Source: Aedes albopictus
Lineage: Eukaryota > Arthropoda > Insecta > Diptera > Culicidae
Direction of reading: 5' to 3'
Length of the DNA: 64,000 nt
Assembly (NCBI RefSeq): GCF_035046485.1
Contig: NC_085138.1
Location: 40,645,464-40,709,463 of the forward strand
Shown here piece after piece: positions 43,781-54,500 of this stretch. The position numbers were made by a program, and so were the translations under genes. Under the pieces are notes generated by a model. That model worked only from the letters and a program-made list of their open reading frames with translations. It did no database searches and was not told the DNA's origin. Each line of letters starts with the position of its first letter. Within the stretch, counting starts at the first letter, position 1.

Positions 43781-44080
43781 ATGAATGTTGAAAGCGTGTT
43801 TTGCAACGTTAAAAATATTGAAATGGGTATAGATGTTGAAGAATATTACAGGGCATTTTTGAAAAGGGGCGTAATTAAATTGTTTAAACAGATGTCGCTG
43901 ATGGCAATTTCTCAGTTGTTGTCGTTTTCGAACTTCCTGCGCCCTGCTTTACCGATGATATACAGATGGCTCGTTTGTCAAATTTTAGACGGCAGGACGT
44001 GCAAATGCGTAATTTTGTACAAAATGTGGACATTTGGGCATAACCAGTCTCTTTCAGTTTATCTATGGTGCTTTCGGTGA
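43781..44080 (+). CDS. Hypothetical protein inside the fold-back element
   Basis: A 99-codon frame from ATG 43781 to TGA 44080 (an upstream in-frame GTG at 43760 would add 7 residues). It encodes a basic, cysteine- and leucine-rich protein (MNVESVFCNVKNIEMGIDVE at the start, LPMIYRWLVCQILDGRTCKC near residues 65-85). I recognise no domain, and length alone does not prove it is real. Its position in the middle of a fold-back makes it either cargo of the element or chance. Confidence 0.25.
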   Translation: MNVESVFCNVKNIEMGIDVEEYYRAFLKRGVIKLFKQMSLMAISQLLSFSNFLRPALPMIYRWLVCQILDGRTCKCVILYKMWTFGHNQSLSVYLWCFR

Positions 44081-44323
44081 GATTTCGTAACTCTTTTGAA
44101 CATTTTTTTTCATCAAACGGTCTACAAGAGAGCGTTGAGTTGAAGACCTTTGAGAAAGCGACTGTTCATCTTGTTCGTTAGATTATAATAAACAAAATCA
44201 CTTATTAATTTTAACTTACTTGTTTGGTGTTGGTGGCTGAAGAAAAAAAAAATACTATACAATTTTTAATATTCATAGCGGTAGTATTTTTTTGTTTTTT
44301 TCGTGAGCATTGTCAGGTATGTA

Positions 44324-44582
44324 TACAGACAAACAAACGTAACACTGGCGAAATTTTCATAGACCACGCCTTCAACGATCATTTTGAATCTTGGTTGTGG
44401 CTTTCATAACAAGAAGAGCGCCCATCGTTTTTCTTTGCGTTTGACGTTTCACACTAGCGCCTTCTGATGACGATATTGCACAACGCAGTGTTTCGTGAAA
44501 CATTTCCACCAGGTGGTGATAGTGTGAACTGGGCGATGAATTTACACTAAAATTGTTCTAGGCGTTTCGTCTGTTTGTCTGT
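44324..44582. mobile_element. hAT-like MITE, ACAGACAAAC ends (259 bp)
   Basis: The ends are inverted copies of ACAGACAAACARACGTAACRC-type sequence, and the element is flanked by a perfect 8-bp duplication GGTATGTA (44316-44323 and 44583-44590). An 8-bp duplication fits hAT elements. It is nested in the core of the 2.5-kb fold-back. Confidence 0.83.
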
Positions 44583-45429
44583 GGTATGTACCTCTTATGC
44601 ATTTGTTGTTGTTGAAGTTACTCGCATTCTTCCGATCATAAAGTCTGTTCTCTAAGAGGGATTTTTTTTGCGGATAAACTAGACGTATACGCGTATAAAA
44701 AACTTTTATTATACAGCTTTTGTCTTAAAAATAAATTCAATTCCATTTTTCTTATAATCAACAGCTTTTCAACACTATCGAGGGATTTTTTCACCAGTCA
44801 CGTACAATAAAAAGTATGACAATCTCAATATTTTTGATCACAACACTGGATCGCGTCTAAGTTTCAAATAGATACTATAGTAATTACGAATAATCAAACT
44901 AAATTATCATGAAAACAACTTGTTTAATTCAGGCGGTAGCCTTTACAATAAAATCAGCATCAAAATATAATTCTCGAAATAATTTACACAGAAAAAATTT
45001 TTTTTTTGTTACTAAATGTAAAAATTGTGAAATGTTTGAAATGTCATAACTTTTTTTTTATCAGTTTACCATCACCAAAATTTTATGGTAGATAGCTGAT
45101 ATAATGGGCCATTTCCCCTAAAAAATTGAAGTTGGTAAAAAGATAGGGTTTTGAGATATTTGAGTTTTTGTGACAAATATCATATTTTTTCAAAGTAGAA
45201 AAATAAATTTTTTACAGTGTATATTTTCTAAGGGATCATCAATTAGTTATCTAACTTTGCTGAAAAATTTATAACAATCGAACAATCCGTTTTTGCTGTA
45301 CAGCTTTTAGAATATTTTAGAACTATTTTCGCATACACCCTTTTGAAAAGTTAGTCGTGAGTGAATATGAAGGTTTAATATCAAAAAATGGCGATTTATA
45401 TGAAATTGAAAAACTGTGCAAAGTTTCAG

Positions 45430-45775
45430 ATATTTTTGAAATGGTCGCTCAGGATCGACTGACATGACTCCGTGGAATTCCTCTACGGTCTAACGGTACA
45501 GCGATGTTGATGAGGGTTATCCGCTCAATGAGGACGTCTAGAATGATCTCGCGATCCTTGGTTAGTGTCCAGGTCGGTGTTCTTCAATTTTAGCAACTAC
45601 GTAGTGACGATCGAAGTAGACTGAATCAGATAACACTGAACAGCTGGCAATGGCATGCTTGATCGTTTCTCGTGCTGATTTGTACTTTGTACAGCGGTCT
45701 TTTATGTCTGCTGGCAATATGTACCGTCAATTATTCTTCGTTGCAATGACCCAGTCCAGGATGTCTACCATGACC
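45430..45775 (-). pseudogene. LINE C-terminal fragment, proximal part
   Basis: The minus strand reads RYILPADIKDRCTKYKSARE, TIKHAIASCSVLSDSVYFDR and HYVVAKI. This resembles the C-terminal zinc-binding region (CxxC...ETIxHxxxxC) of certain non-LTR retrotransposons, with one cysteine replaced. A second frame near 45500 reads ERITLINIAVPLDRR, matching the following LIDIAVP-type motif. The copy is broken by frameshifts and by the fold-back at 42949-45429. Confidence 0.65.
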
Positions 45776-46428
45776 TTGATGTTAAAATTTTCATCCCAGT
45801 AAGCTGTCTGAAGGATTGTCAAAATTTGCAACGGAATATTGAGCTTTTCTCCAGCTTTTGCAGAAAGTTCGGTCTCAAGATCAATGTTTCAAAATGTAAT
45901 GTGGTGTCGTTTTCCAGAAAAATTAATACCATTCATTTTGAGTATCAGATGGGTGCCGATGTTATTAATAGATCGTTCTGCGTGAATGACTTGGGTGTGC
46001 AGCTTGATTCGGAACTAACTTTTACCAAACATACAGAAAAAGTTATTGCAAAAGCTAACGCCATGTTTGGACTGATTAAGCGTCTTGGGAAAGATTTCGA
46101 CGATCCTTACACTATCATCTCGCTTTACATTGGATTAGTTCGTTCAACCATTGAATATGCTAGTGTAGTTTGGCAACCATATTATGAAACTCATAAAACG
46201 AGAATCGAAAGTGTTCAAAAAAAGTTTGTCCGGTTTGCTCTTCGTAACCTAGGTTGGAGAGACGCCTTACCCAATTACAAATCATTATGCATGCTTGTTG
46301 GTATAGACTCGCTAGAAATTCGTAGGAAAATGGCCGATGCTTTATTTTTGAAGGATGTCATAGATGATAGATACGTTTCTCCATACCTAGCAGGGCAGGT
46401 CTCATTGTATGAAGGACGATCAGGTTTA
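45776..46428 (+). pseudogene. Jockey-like LINE, RT C-terminus (first part)
   Basis: The frame starts in the catalytic region (DVKIFIPVSCLKDCQNLQRN, where the D belongs to the lost YADD) and is open from 45826. It includes FGLKINVSKCNVVSFSRK, FCVNDLGVQLDSELTFTKHT, FDDPYTIISLYIGLVRSTIE and YASVVWQPYYETH, the thumb and C-terminal pattern of Jockey-type RTs. It is 5'-truncated. The family sequence ends at LYEGRSGL (46428), where a TA-flanked element is inserted. The remaining frame to 46707 belongs to that element. It continues at 56408. Confidence 0.88.
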
Positions 46429-46744
46429 ACCCTTTCGGGACGGATGGGTCATATTAGCCCACCTTATATGATGAGCTGTATAAAATCAATGACAATAGAT
46501 AGCTATATGGTTTCTTTGGCAAAGTTGTGCCACCAGATGATAACAATTTGGAAAAAATATTTTGGATCATATTCAGTTACACCAAAACATCCCAGGGATC
46601 CAGAACATTTGGTGATTTTCAGTTCTAAGAGAATGCTCTCGAATCTAATGAATACTGAACATTTCAACTATTGTTTACACCTACATATATCCAACCGTGT
46701 TCTATAAGCCTGCGTTCATCATGAATATTGTAGTCACGTAGATA

Positions 46745-48420
46745 TGTAATGTTCTATGCTCTCCAAATCATCCGAAACTTCAGCCAAAATGATCTATCAT
46801 ATCTACCAAGGTATGGGTAGTATCTTTGGATATTTTATTTAGCAAGTTAGGTTCTGCGAGGCTATACGTGGTACAACCAATTGAATTTCCAACAAATTAA
46901 ATATTTAAAGTTCTCCAAATCATCCTGGAGATCAGGTCACATGATCTCCAAATCATCCTGGAGATCAGGTCACATCATCTACCACAACAACCAGAACATT
47001 GTTTATGTCTCCGGCTAACAAGACATACCCAATCTGGTTCTACAAATCCAGATGGAACATTCATGATTAATGTTGATGACTGTAAGACAAACTAGCAACA
47101 TTTATAGCATCCGAAACTTAAGGCCAAGTGATCTATAAGATCAACACAGGCATTCACATTTGCTTCACCAGTACCACGTATCAATTTATGCTCAATGAGC
47201 CCATACGCAGAATTACAGGTATTTTTTTTTTGTAATCTAGATGTCCTAGGTTTTCCAAATCATCTTGGAGATAGGGCCATATGATCTACCACAACAACCA
47301 GAGCTCTGTACGTGACTCTGGCTAACGAAATATACCTATGCACTATGCAGGTTCTGCAGAGCAAGATGAATGATGTATGATCAATTTCGATGTGTAAAAG
47401 ATATTGGCCTTACTATTATCCGGAACTTCTGGTCAATGATTCTTTAGTTTAGTGATTCTATACACAGTACTACAGCTTGTTTTGCATGTTATAGGTTTTC
47501 CGAATTAGAAATCTGGTCATGCAAGCTTTCCTACGTTAACAAGACATGTCCAAACTTGTTCTACAAAGCAAGATGGATCGTTTGTGGCATATCTAAATAA
47601 GTCAGAAAAGGCACTCACATTTCCTTCAGCAATATAACGTATCGAATCATGTTTCTAGAGTTTATATTGCATTATAGATATTTTTTAGCAATTTAGATGT
47701 TCCAGGTTCTATATACTTATGTACACATATGTCCACGACCAGCGAGGCAATACTAACTGGTTCTACAAAGCAACAGGAATCATTCTTGTGTAATGTTGAT
47801 GTGTGTAAGACATTCCAGGTGTATTAGTCTTATCCGAAATTTAATTCCAATGATTTTTAAGATCAAAGCGTCAAAGCACTCACATTTCGTTTTACAATAT
47901 TATTTATTCACTCTTGTTCAGTGAATATATACGCAGGAACTTATGTATTTTTTTTTTCGAAATATAGATGTTCTGTTCAATGTTCAATTTACCGCAACAG
48001 TTAGTTCATAGTACAAGTTTCATAAATTTTCGCGGCAAGCGAGACATAGCCATGCTGGTTCTACAAAGCAAGATCCACCATTCATGATTTTGATTTTGAT
48101 GTGAGTCAGATATTCCAAGTCATTCATTATCATACAGAACTTCAGGTCAACCAAGTATGTGATAGTTCCTTTGTTTCATATCACAGATATGAGCAACCAT
48201 TTAGTGAGTTTAACCCTATTTATGCATTAGGTAATGCACATTTCGCTGGCGTAGTGTATGGGCAGCGTGAATGACTGGATTAAAATGATCTCAATGCACG
48301 ACGACTAGGGTTAAACGCAGTACTACAGACATATATATTTTTTTCTTATATAGAAGTTCTAGATCCAAAAAAATCGTCCGAAAGATCAGGTCATATGATC
48401 TATAAGACCAACTTCGGAGA
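46745..48420. repeat. Decayed tandem array, ~200-315 bp units
   Basis: A module containing TGGTTCTACAAAGCAAGATG, ATGTTGATGTGTGTAAGACA, GAACTTCAGGTCAA, CACTCACATTTCNTT and ATCATCYTGGAGATCAGGTC repeats with anchors at about 46848, 47034, 47348, 47557, 47758 and 48054. Spacings of 201-314 bp imply a unit near 300 bp with deletions. A 99-bp MITE (48213-48311) is nested in the last unit. Confidence 0.75.
48213..48311. mobile_element. TA-flanked mini-MITE, ACCCTA...TAGGGT ends (99 bp)
   Basis: Ends ACCCTATTTATGC and GACTAGGGT with TA at 48211-48212 and 48312-48313. Removing it restores the local tandem-repeat pattern (GAGT-TTA-AACGCAGTACTACAG), as seen by comparison with the other units. Confidence 0.72.
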
Positions 48421-48858
48421 TGCTCTTAACTATGATAGATACCCATTGAGCATCTATAAATCAGTGTTGATTTTTATCTCGAACGGGACATGACGGCTGG
48501 CTGGTACAAGCCCTCCTATTAGTTTCAATAGAGTTCATACGGATGTTGCTTCAGTGTTGCCAATAATATTCATACGTAAATACATCGAACTTGTTCTGTA
48601 TTTTTTTAGCTTCGATGAGTGGATTTCTCCACGTCAAGGTCGGAACAAAAAAACAGCACAGAATATGCTAAATGTAGATGGTTATTAACTTTCAGCAAAA
48701 CAAAAACCAGTAGCTACTAACAACACGGCAAACTTAACAATAAAGAGCCCTATTATAAACTAACGTAACGGGACGCAACGCTGCTTTTTTTTTCAAATCG
48801 ATCTATCAGAACTGGTCTTTTCTGACAGACAAATGATTTCGCACTTGCACGGATAACT

Positions 48859-49134
48859 GGGGTCTCCAGTTAGCCTAGTGGATAAGGCTATGGATCGCCA
48901 ATCCGGAGACGGCGGGTTCGATTCCCGTCCCGGTCGGGAAAATCTTCTCGACTCCCTGGGCATAGTGTATCATTGTGCTTGCCTCACAGTATACTAATTC
49001 ATGCAATGGCTGGCAAAGAAAGCCCTACAATTAATAACTGTGGAAGTGCTCAAAGAACACTGAGTTCGATAGAGGCAGTCCTAGTTCCAACGTAGTCCAA
49101 GTGGCAACGTAGAACCATACAGAAGAATAAGAAG
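48859..49134 (+). mobile_element. Feilai-like tRNA-derived SINE
   Basis: Same family as 20273-20536: GGGGTCTCCAGTTAGCCTAG, A box TAGCCTAGTGG, B box GGTTCGATTCC at 48915-48925, body, and AAGAATAAGAAG tail. A short region near 49085 is rearranged. No unambiguous target duplication was found. Confidence 0.9.
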
Positions 49135-49470
49135 ACTGATATCTGGCGGGTCCCGTCCCAGATTATTATCTATTATTTGAAATTTGCGATGTTTGTGCAC
49201 CCATCAATATTATATCAGCTATTGCTGAAACATTGGTCAAATGAGCTGAGTTTTTTTTAACAATACAATTTGCCCAATCAGATTTTGTGAGTCTGCATAT
49301 AGTGCTTCCACCATGCTTTCAGATATTTTGAATATTCTTGGTTCTTCTGATCATTCTAGAGTTCAAGAAAAATATCCTACTGGCCAAACAAACAGTTTAC
49401 CAAGGATAGTTCAATTTATAAAACGGGCATCTTGCTTGTACGATATCTTTTTTATTTTTCAATAAAATCA
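49135..49470. other. No gene recognised
   Basis: A/T-rich DNA inside the 10-kb unit, with no repeat or coding signal that I can name. Confidence 0.3.
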
Positions 49471-49473
49471 TTA

Positions 49474-49775
49474 GGCCGATGCAAATATTTAATTTGTTTT
49501 ATGTTACCCCCACCCCCCCCCCCCCCCCCCCCTTCAAAAATCCAAAAATATTGAAGAAGCAAAAAAAATCGTGGCGGCTCATGACTCTATTTTCAATAGA
49601 ATTTTTTTTAACAGCAACTTTTTTTCCATAGTTGAAAAATATATTTTCAATAGTTGGTATAATTTTAAAATTTTCAATAGTTTTTTTTCATCTGTGCCTT
49701 ATTTATTTTTGTGACCCCCCCTCGTACCCGATGAGAGGTCTCGGACATAAAAGAAAAATAATATTTGCATCGGCC
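49474..49775. mobile_element. PIF/Harbinger-like MITE, GGCCGATGCAAATATT ends (302 bp)
   Basis: The ends are inverted copies of GGCCGATGCAAATATT continuing to TTTTATG, with TTA at 49471-49473 and 49776-49778. The 3-bp TWA duplication points to PIF/Harbinger. A C-homopolymer lies at about 49506-49532. A damaged half copy of the right end is at about 57345-57400. Confidence 0.83.
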
Positions 49776-49779
49776 TTAT

Positions 49780-50850
49780 CGGTTTTTAGCATAACTTTCA
49801 AAAACCATTGTACATTGCAGGAAAAAGATAACATTATACATAATGTTCTTTATTAGGTAAATGAAGTGGTTATAGTCAAACATCAATGACAATCTATTTC
49901 CACATAGCTCTACATAAATTCTACATAACTTTCCACATACTTAACACGCACACTTTCATGAATGTTTTAATGTATTGCCAGGCTATGTATCACTATTCTA
50001 CTGAAGGTAGAGCTCAATTATTAATCAGTAATAATGCACCAAGCAGCATCCAGCTTGATATAGTGAGTTGACTTGTTTTCATAGACATTGAGAAAATATA
50101 TTTATTTGTTTCCAGTGTTGTCATTGCACTACGGATTCGACTCAAATTTGTCCAGCGTAGAAGTATATTGCTTTCTGAGTGATAAAGAAGAAAAATATAC
50201 TTTTAATTGCTTTTTTCATCAAAAAATCAATCCATAAAGATGATTATAGTAAAAAATTGTATACTTTTTGCTCCAGTGATGCATGTTTTCGACTCTTGTT
50301 ATCATTTTTCAACAAAGTTGATCCCATGTTATTGTATACCTTATTTGAAAATAACTATATAAAGTTTTAATTACCGACATTGTTGTTATGTAAAATTTGC
50401 AATAGGTTGCATTGTTATTCGGAAGAACTTACAAAGAACGAACTGTTTTGATTCCATGGCATGTAATGGAGCACAGTGACCAATTCAGTAATGGTGTCAA
50501 GAAGCGGTTTTCTGCATTTAAAACTGAATCGTTTATACTTTTGACTGGATGCATAAAAAATGTTTATTCAATATTTTTATGCCTTTTTGCTTTTCAATTG
50601 AATATTATTCAAAAAATCGAGTCTCACTTGAGACTTTTATAACCAAACAACTTCACTAATACTTCACTCGATAAATATTTCAGATAAGCTAAAACCTTCC
50701 CATGATCGGATATGTTTATAAATATGTATACATATAAAATTTCGTAGGCTTCCATGGAAAGCGTGATTTAATTCGAAATGTATGGTTCATCCGTGTGAAA
50801 AAGTTTGCTAATATATTACTTGCTGGTGAGATTCTGGGGAAAATGTGAAT
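49780..50850. other. No gene recognised
   Basis: A/T-rich DNA with several 60-76-codon frames (for example 50412-50642) of low complexity. None resembles a known protein. Confidence 0.3.
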
Positions 50851-50852
50851 TA

Positions 50853-51097
50853 CACTGAAGTTTTTTTTTACGACGGTAATGGTCCGCGTAAAAAACAAAA
50901 CGCGTAAAAAACGCGTTATTTCGTTATTTCAAAAAACGACGAAAAAAGTCAAGTCACGTAGATGTGATCAACTGATCATGACTATTTTGCGCGTGTTTTT
51001 GAAAAAAAAACTCGTTTTTTTTTACGACGGGTTTTGAAATAATGCGGTTTTTTTACACGGTACTGCGTATAAAAACCGAGTAAAAAAAACTTCAGTG
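50853..51097. mobile_element. TA-flanked MITE, CACTGAAG ends (245 bp)
   Basis: Ends CACTGAAGTTTTTTTTTACG and its inverse, with TA at 50851-50852 and 51098-51099. Internal TTTTTTTACG and CGCGTAAAAAA motifs link it to the element at 29748-29941. Confidence 0.86.
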
Positions 51098-51099
51098 TA

Positions 51100-52202
51100 T
51101 GCGATTCACTAGGATTTTCGGGAGGACTTCCAAATGGATAGCAGTTATCAATCCCTTTGGAATCGTAGGATCGAAGCCTGATACGATTGCGGTTCAGTCT
51201 ACGGTAGGAGGAATTTTGCTGGGATTGGAAGACATAAAGAAGTTTCTGGTGGGATTCTTATGTGGATTCGGATATGATTTGATAGAATTGGGATTGATTA
51301 TAGAGGGAAGTTACGTTGAGAATCCGGTTGTTATGGTAGGAGGTATTCCGGTGGGGAAAGAATATACTAGTTAGATTTAATAATAATATTCTGCAAGGGA
51401 TTCTTGGAGTAAACCCCGAAGGATTTTTTTCCAAATAATTCCGGAAACCTTATCGAAATCGTTTCGGAAAATGTCACAGAACCTCATAGGAATTTAGACT
51501 GTGATTACGGAATAACTCAAGATATTTATGGGTTTTATTCAAGATTACTTCAGCAGTTTCCTCTGAGATTCCCTGAGATGGGATTCCTTCAAAGATTCCT
51601 TTCCGGATTTCTTCATCTACCGGGATTCTTCCAGGGTTCCTCGAATCATCCAGGTAGTCTTTCCGAGATTCCTCCATAAAAGCTTCGCAAGGTTCTTCAA
51701 AGAATTCATTCCGAGATTCTTCCATGAGTTTCTTCTGAGATATCTTTAGAAGTTCAAGGAAGATTCCTTTAAAAAAAATCTAGGATTCCTGGAGTGCGTT
51801 TCCAGATAGAAATATTGGCACCACTATTTGGGGAAACTCAGAAGAAACTCTTGGAGGAATGCCTTATAAAACAAATGCTGAATTAATAATTCAAGAAGTT
51901 TTTAGAGGCATTTCTCAAGAAAGATTGCTCTTTAAGAATTTACTCAAATGTGAGAACTTGATAAAACAAAGAATTATTTTCGGATCATCTGGAGTGACTT
52001 CATAAAGAGTTCCATAGAAAAACACCCAAAGGAATTTTGTAACAAACACCTGGAAGATTTACATTAGGAAAAACTGGGAGAATTCCCGAATCATCTTCCG
52101 AAGGAATTTAAGAGGATTCTGCAGAAACTGCAGACGGAGCTCCTGAAGAAATCGAAGAAGGAACTTCTTGGAGAATGCCAGGGTTTCTCCAGGATTTTCT
52201 TC
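51100..52202. repeat. GGAATTCC-type repeat block with strand switch
   Basis: A-rich/G-rich units to about 51400 (the 91-codon frame at 51099-51374 is a by-product), T-rich units 51530-51780, then A-rich units 51790-52180. The piece GAAGCCTGATACGATTGCGG at 51174 recurs inverted near 54783-54805. Confidence 0.6.
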
Positions 52203-52223
52203 TGTAAATCCAATCCCTCCCAG

Positions 52224-53037
52224 TCCGAAGTTAGCATTTCGACGGCGGCGGACCCAGCCTGCATCAGTGTGCTATAGAATGTTGTCCGGGTGCCAGTTCG
52301 CGCGCGTTGCTTCGGTGGTTCGATTTTTCCATTTTGTATTCCGAAGTGAGCATTTCGACGGCGGTGAATGTGCGGTGGACGCGTCGTGGTCGTGGATCCA
52401 GTCGGTTCCGAATTTTTTGCTTCCCGTCGCGCTAGTTCCCAATACACTTATAGTTGATAATAAATATTTTCTTTCATTTTTTGCATTTACACAAAAGAGT
52501 GAAAAGAGTTAGTTCGGGCTCGCCGGTCGAAAAAATCCGAGCGCCGACAAGTGAGTCGCGTTCAGTGTATTTCTGTGTGGAATAGACTAAAGGTTTCTGC
52601 TCCCTAGTGGAGTGGAGACGCGCGATAGAATTTTCATTTTGGCTAGTTTTTGCGTCGAAAAGTGGTCGGTTGTTAACGGCGGTTTGTGTATATTGATCCA
52701 TTGTCAAATCATATCACCAACCATAGGTGACTCCCGGACTGACAATGTACCTTACCCTACTAACAAAAATTCCTTCCTGAGACAAACGTGGAGATGCAGC
52801 GATTCGCGGTCTTTATAACAACGTTTGTCTTACTAACATTCCCTCCTATCCTCGATGACCGTAAGGACGTGGCCGGCGCCGTTATTGACCCTATTAAAGT
52901 TGAGAGCTGTGTACATTGAAATAGTAAGCTAGTCCTAAGCCTTATTCATTGGTTCCTTGTGCAATTTCGATTGTTCTGGTCAATCACGGAGTAGCAACTA
53001 CGAATTGTGCGGTCATCTATGCTCATGCTCATGCTCA
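52224..53037 (+). mobile_element. Non-autonomous LINE derivative with 21-bp duplication (814 bp)
   Basis: It starts with two imperfect tandem copies of a GC-rich monomer (TCCGAAGTKAGCATTTCGAC, from 52224 and 52341), continues with a likely 5'-UTR, and ends in a 3' part with ACGTGGCCGGCGCCGTTATT and a (ATGCTC)n tail. It is flanked by a perfect 21-bp duplication beginning TGTAAATCCAATCC at 52203-52223 and 53038-53058. The 3' part is shared with the SINE at 21378-22044. No ORF of retrotransposon type remains, suggesting internal deletion of a LINE. Confidence 0.9.
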
Positions 53038-53424
53038 TGTAAATCCAATCCCTCCCAGAATTCATGCAAAATTTCTCCCAGAAGTTGCTTGTGGGATTAC
53101 TCCAAGAATTATTTGTAAGATTCATCATGAAGATCCTTCCTAGATTCCTCTAGGTGTTTCTTCTGTGGTTATTCTAGGAGATGCTTCTGGGATTCCTTCT
53201 GGAGATCTTTCTGGGTTTCTGCAGGAGAAACTCCTTTCTGAGAAAAACTAGGCATACCTTCAGGAATTCCTCTAGAAGTTTCTTTTTGTAGGACATCGTC
53301 ATTACTCCGGGAACATCTTCCGGGATGCCTCCAGGACGTCTCAACAGCATTTCTCCAGAAGGGCCTTCATCGGATCTTCTCACAAAACCTTCTGGGATAC
53401 CTCGGGGATTTTGTTCTGAGATTA

Positions 53425-53489
53425 TTGTGCAGAGATGAACCAGCCAAGGGCTGAAAGTCTCTAAAATAAAGACAAATCAATCAAATCAA
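53425..53489 (+). mobile_element. 5'-truncated SINE/LINE 3' tail (65 bp)
   Basis: CAGAGATGAACCAGCCAAGG...CTGAAAGTCTCT followed by an (AATC)n tail, flanked by the 11-bp duplication TTCTGAGATTA (53414-53424, 53490-53500). Same 3' end as 3041-3099. Confidence 0.8.
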
Positions 53490-54204
53490 TTCTGAGATTA
53501 CACCAGATGTTCTTTCTGGAATTCCTACAGGAATTTCAACCGGGATTTCTCCAGGAATTAATAAGGAAGGTCTTTTCGCTATTCCTTCAAGAATCTATTT
53601 CGAGATCTCAACAACATTGATTGTATTAGCTCGGCAGTCAGTCAGTCAGTCAGTTTGTATAAGACTACAGTGCAAAAATAATCAATATGCCAAGGAGTTC
53701 CAGTTGAGATTTCATCCAATTACTTTCAAGATTCCTTCAGGAATCCTTTCCAGGATTCCTTCAGGAACTTCTTCCGGAGTTCCTTCAGGATTCCTCCAAA
53801 ATCTCTAAGAGATTCCTCCGGGAGGTCCATCTGAAATTTCTCTAGGAATTCATTCAGCGTTTCATCCGGGTAACCTTTCTGGGATTCAACCAATAAAATC
53901 TTGCGGGATACCTTCAAGAACTTCTTCAACCATTCCTCCAGGTACTCCTTTCAGGATTCGTACATTAACTCATTTCAGAAATAACTCCTTTTTCCACTCT
54001 CTGCAGATTGTTATGGAATTCCTCCAGAAGATTATTTTGCAATTCTCCTTGTGGGATTTATCACACAATTCAAGAGCTTTTTTTTATAGAACTACTTAGT
54101 AGGAGTTCCTCCAGGGGTTCCTTCTAATTTTCCTACAAATGTCTCGCTAACAGTTCTATCTCGGAATTGTTTCTGGGAACCTCAAATGCAAAAAAATCTG
54201 AAAA

Positions 54205-54273
54205 TGTTATAGTTATTATTATTAGCTAATGCTTCATTTACGAGGCTTTCAGCCCTAGGCTGGTTCGCATCGG
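54205..54273 (-). mobile_element. 5'-truncated SINE/LINE 3' tail (69 bp)
   Basis: Minus-strand copy containing GCGAACCAGCCTAGGGCTGA and a (TAA)n tail, flanked by the 10-bp duplication AATCTGAAAA (54195-54204, 54274-54283). Confidence 0.78.
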
Positions 54274-54500
54274 AATCTGAAAACATTCCAAAAAGAGGAA
54301 TTATAGAAAAAAAATTCCAAAGGAATGTATTTAGGAACTTCTCGAGGTATCTCAGAAGCAACTCCTGGAGAAATTTCGGAAAAAAAATCTTTGAAGTTTT
54401 TCGGAACTCCTGGAGGAATCTCGTAGGGAATACCTAAAAACAAATCCTGGAAGGAAGCAATCCCGTATGAATACCTGGAGGAATCACTGAAGAACCTCAA

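Larger units (their letters stand above)
42949..45429. mobile_element. Composite fold-back element (2.5 kb)
   Basis: The ends are inverted copies beginning CTGAAACTTTGCACAGTTTT, and complementary sequence continues for several hundred bases (to about 43650 and back from about 44930). Shared pieces include CTCAAAACCCTATCTTTTTACC and TAACTTTTCAAAAGGGTGTA. The left arm contains an internal duplication (about 43112-43330 against 43425-43620) absent from the right arm. The core holds a 99-codon frame and a nested hAT-like MITE. No clear target duplication. Confidence 0.75.
53059..54500. repeat. GGAATTCC-type repeat block
   Basis: T-rich units to about 54200 and a short A-rich inverted part at 54290-54500. 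It holds two tiny 3'-tail insertions (53425-53489, 54205-54273) and a (CAGT)n microsatellite at about 53637-53655. Confidence 0.65.

Noticed and set aside
42949..45429. Tc1/mariner-type assignment for the 2.5-kb fold-back
   Set aside because: No TA or other clear duplication is visible at the ends, so the superfamily was left open.
46429..46707. Continuation of the 293-codon frame from 45826 as one LINE protein
   Set aside because: Family similarity stops at 46428, exactly at a TA-flanked terminus. The last 93 codons belong to the inserted unit and the true C-terminus is at 56408-56566.
21378..53037. Segmental duplication linking 21.4, 27.3 and 52.8 kb
   Set aside because: Each copy has its own target duplication of different sequence, showing independent retroposition.
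53637..53655. CRISPR-like direct repeats (CAGT)n and GGAATTCC units
   Set aside because: Ordinary microsatellite and degenerate repeats without spacers, in a eukaryotic genome.
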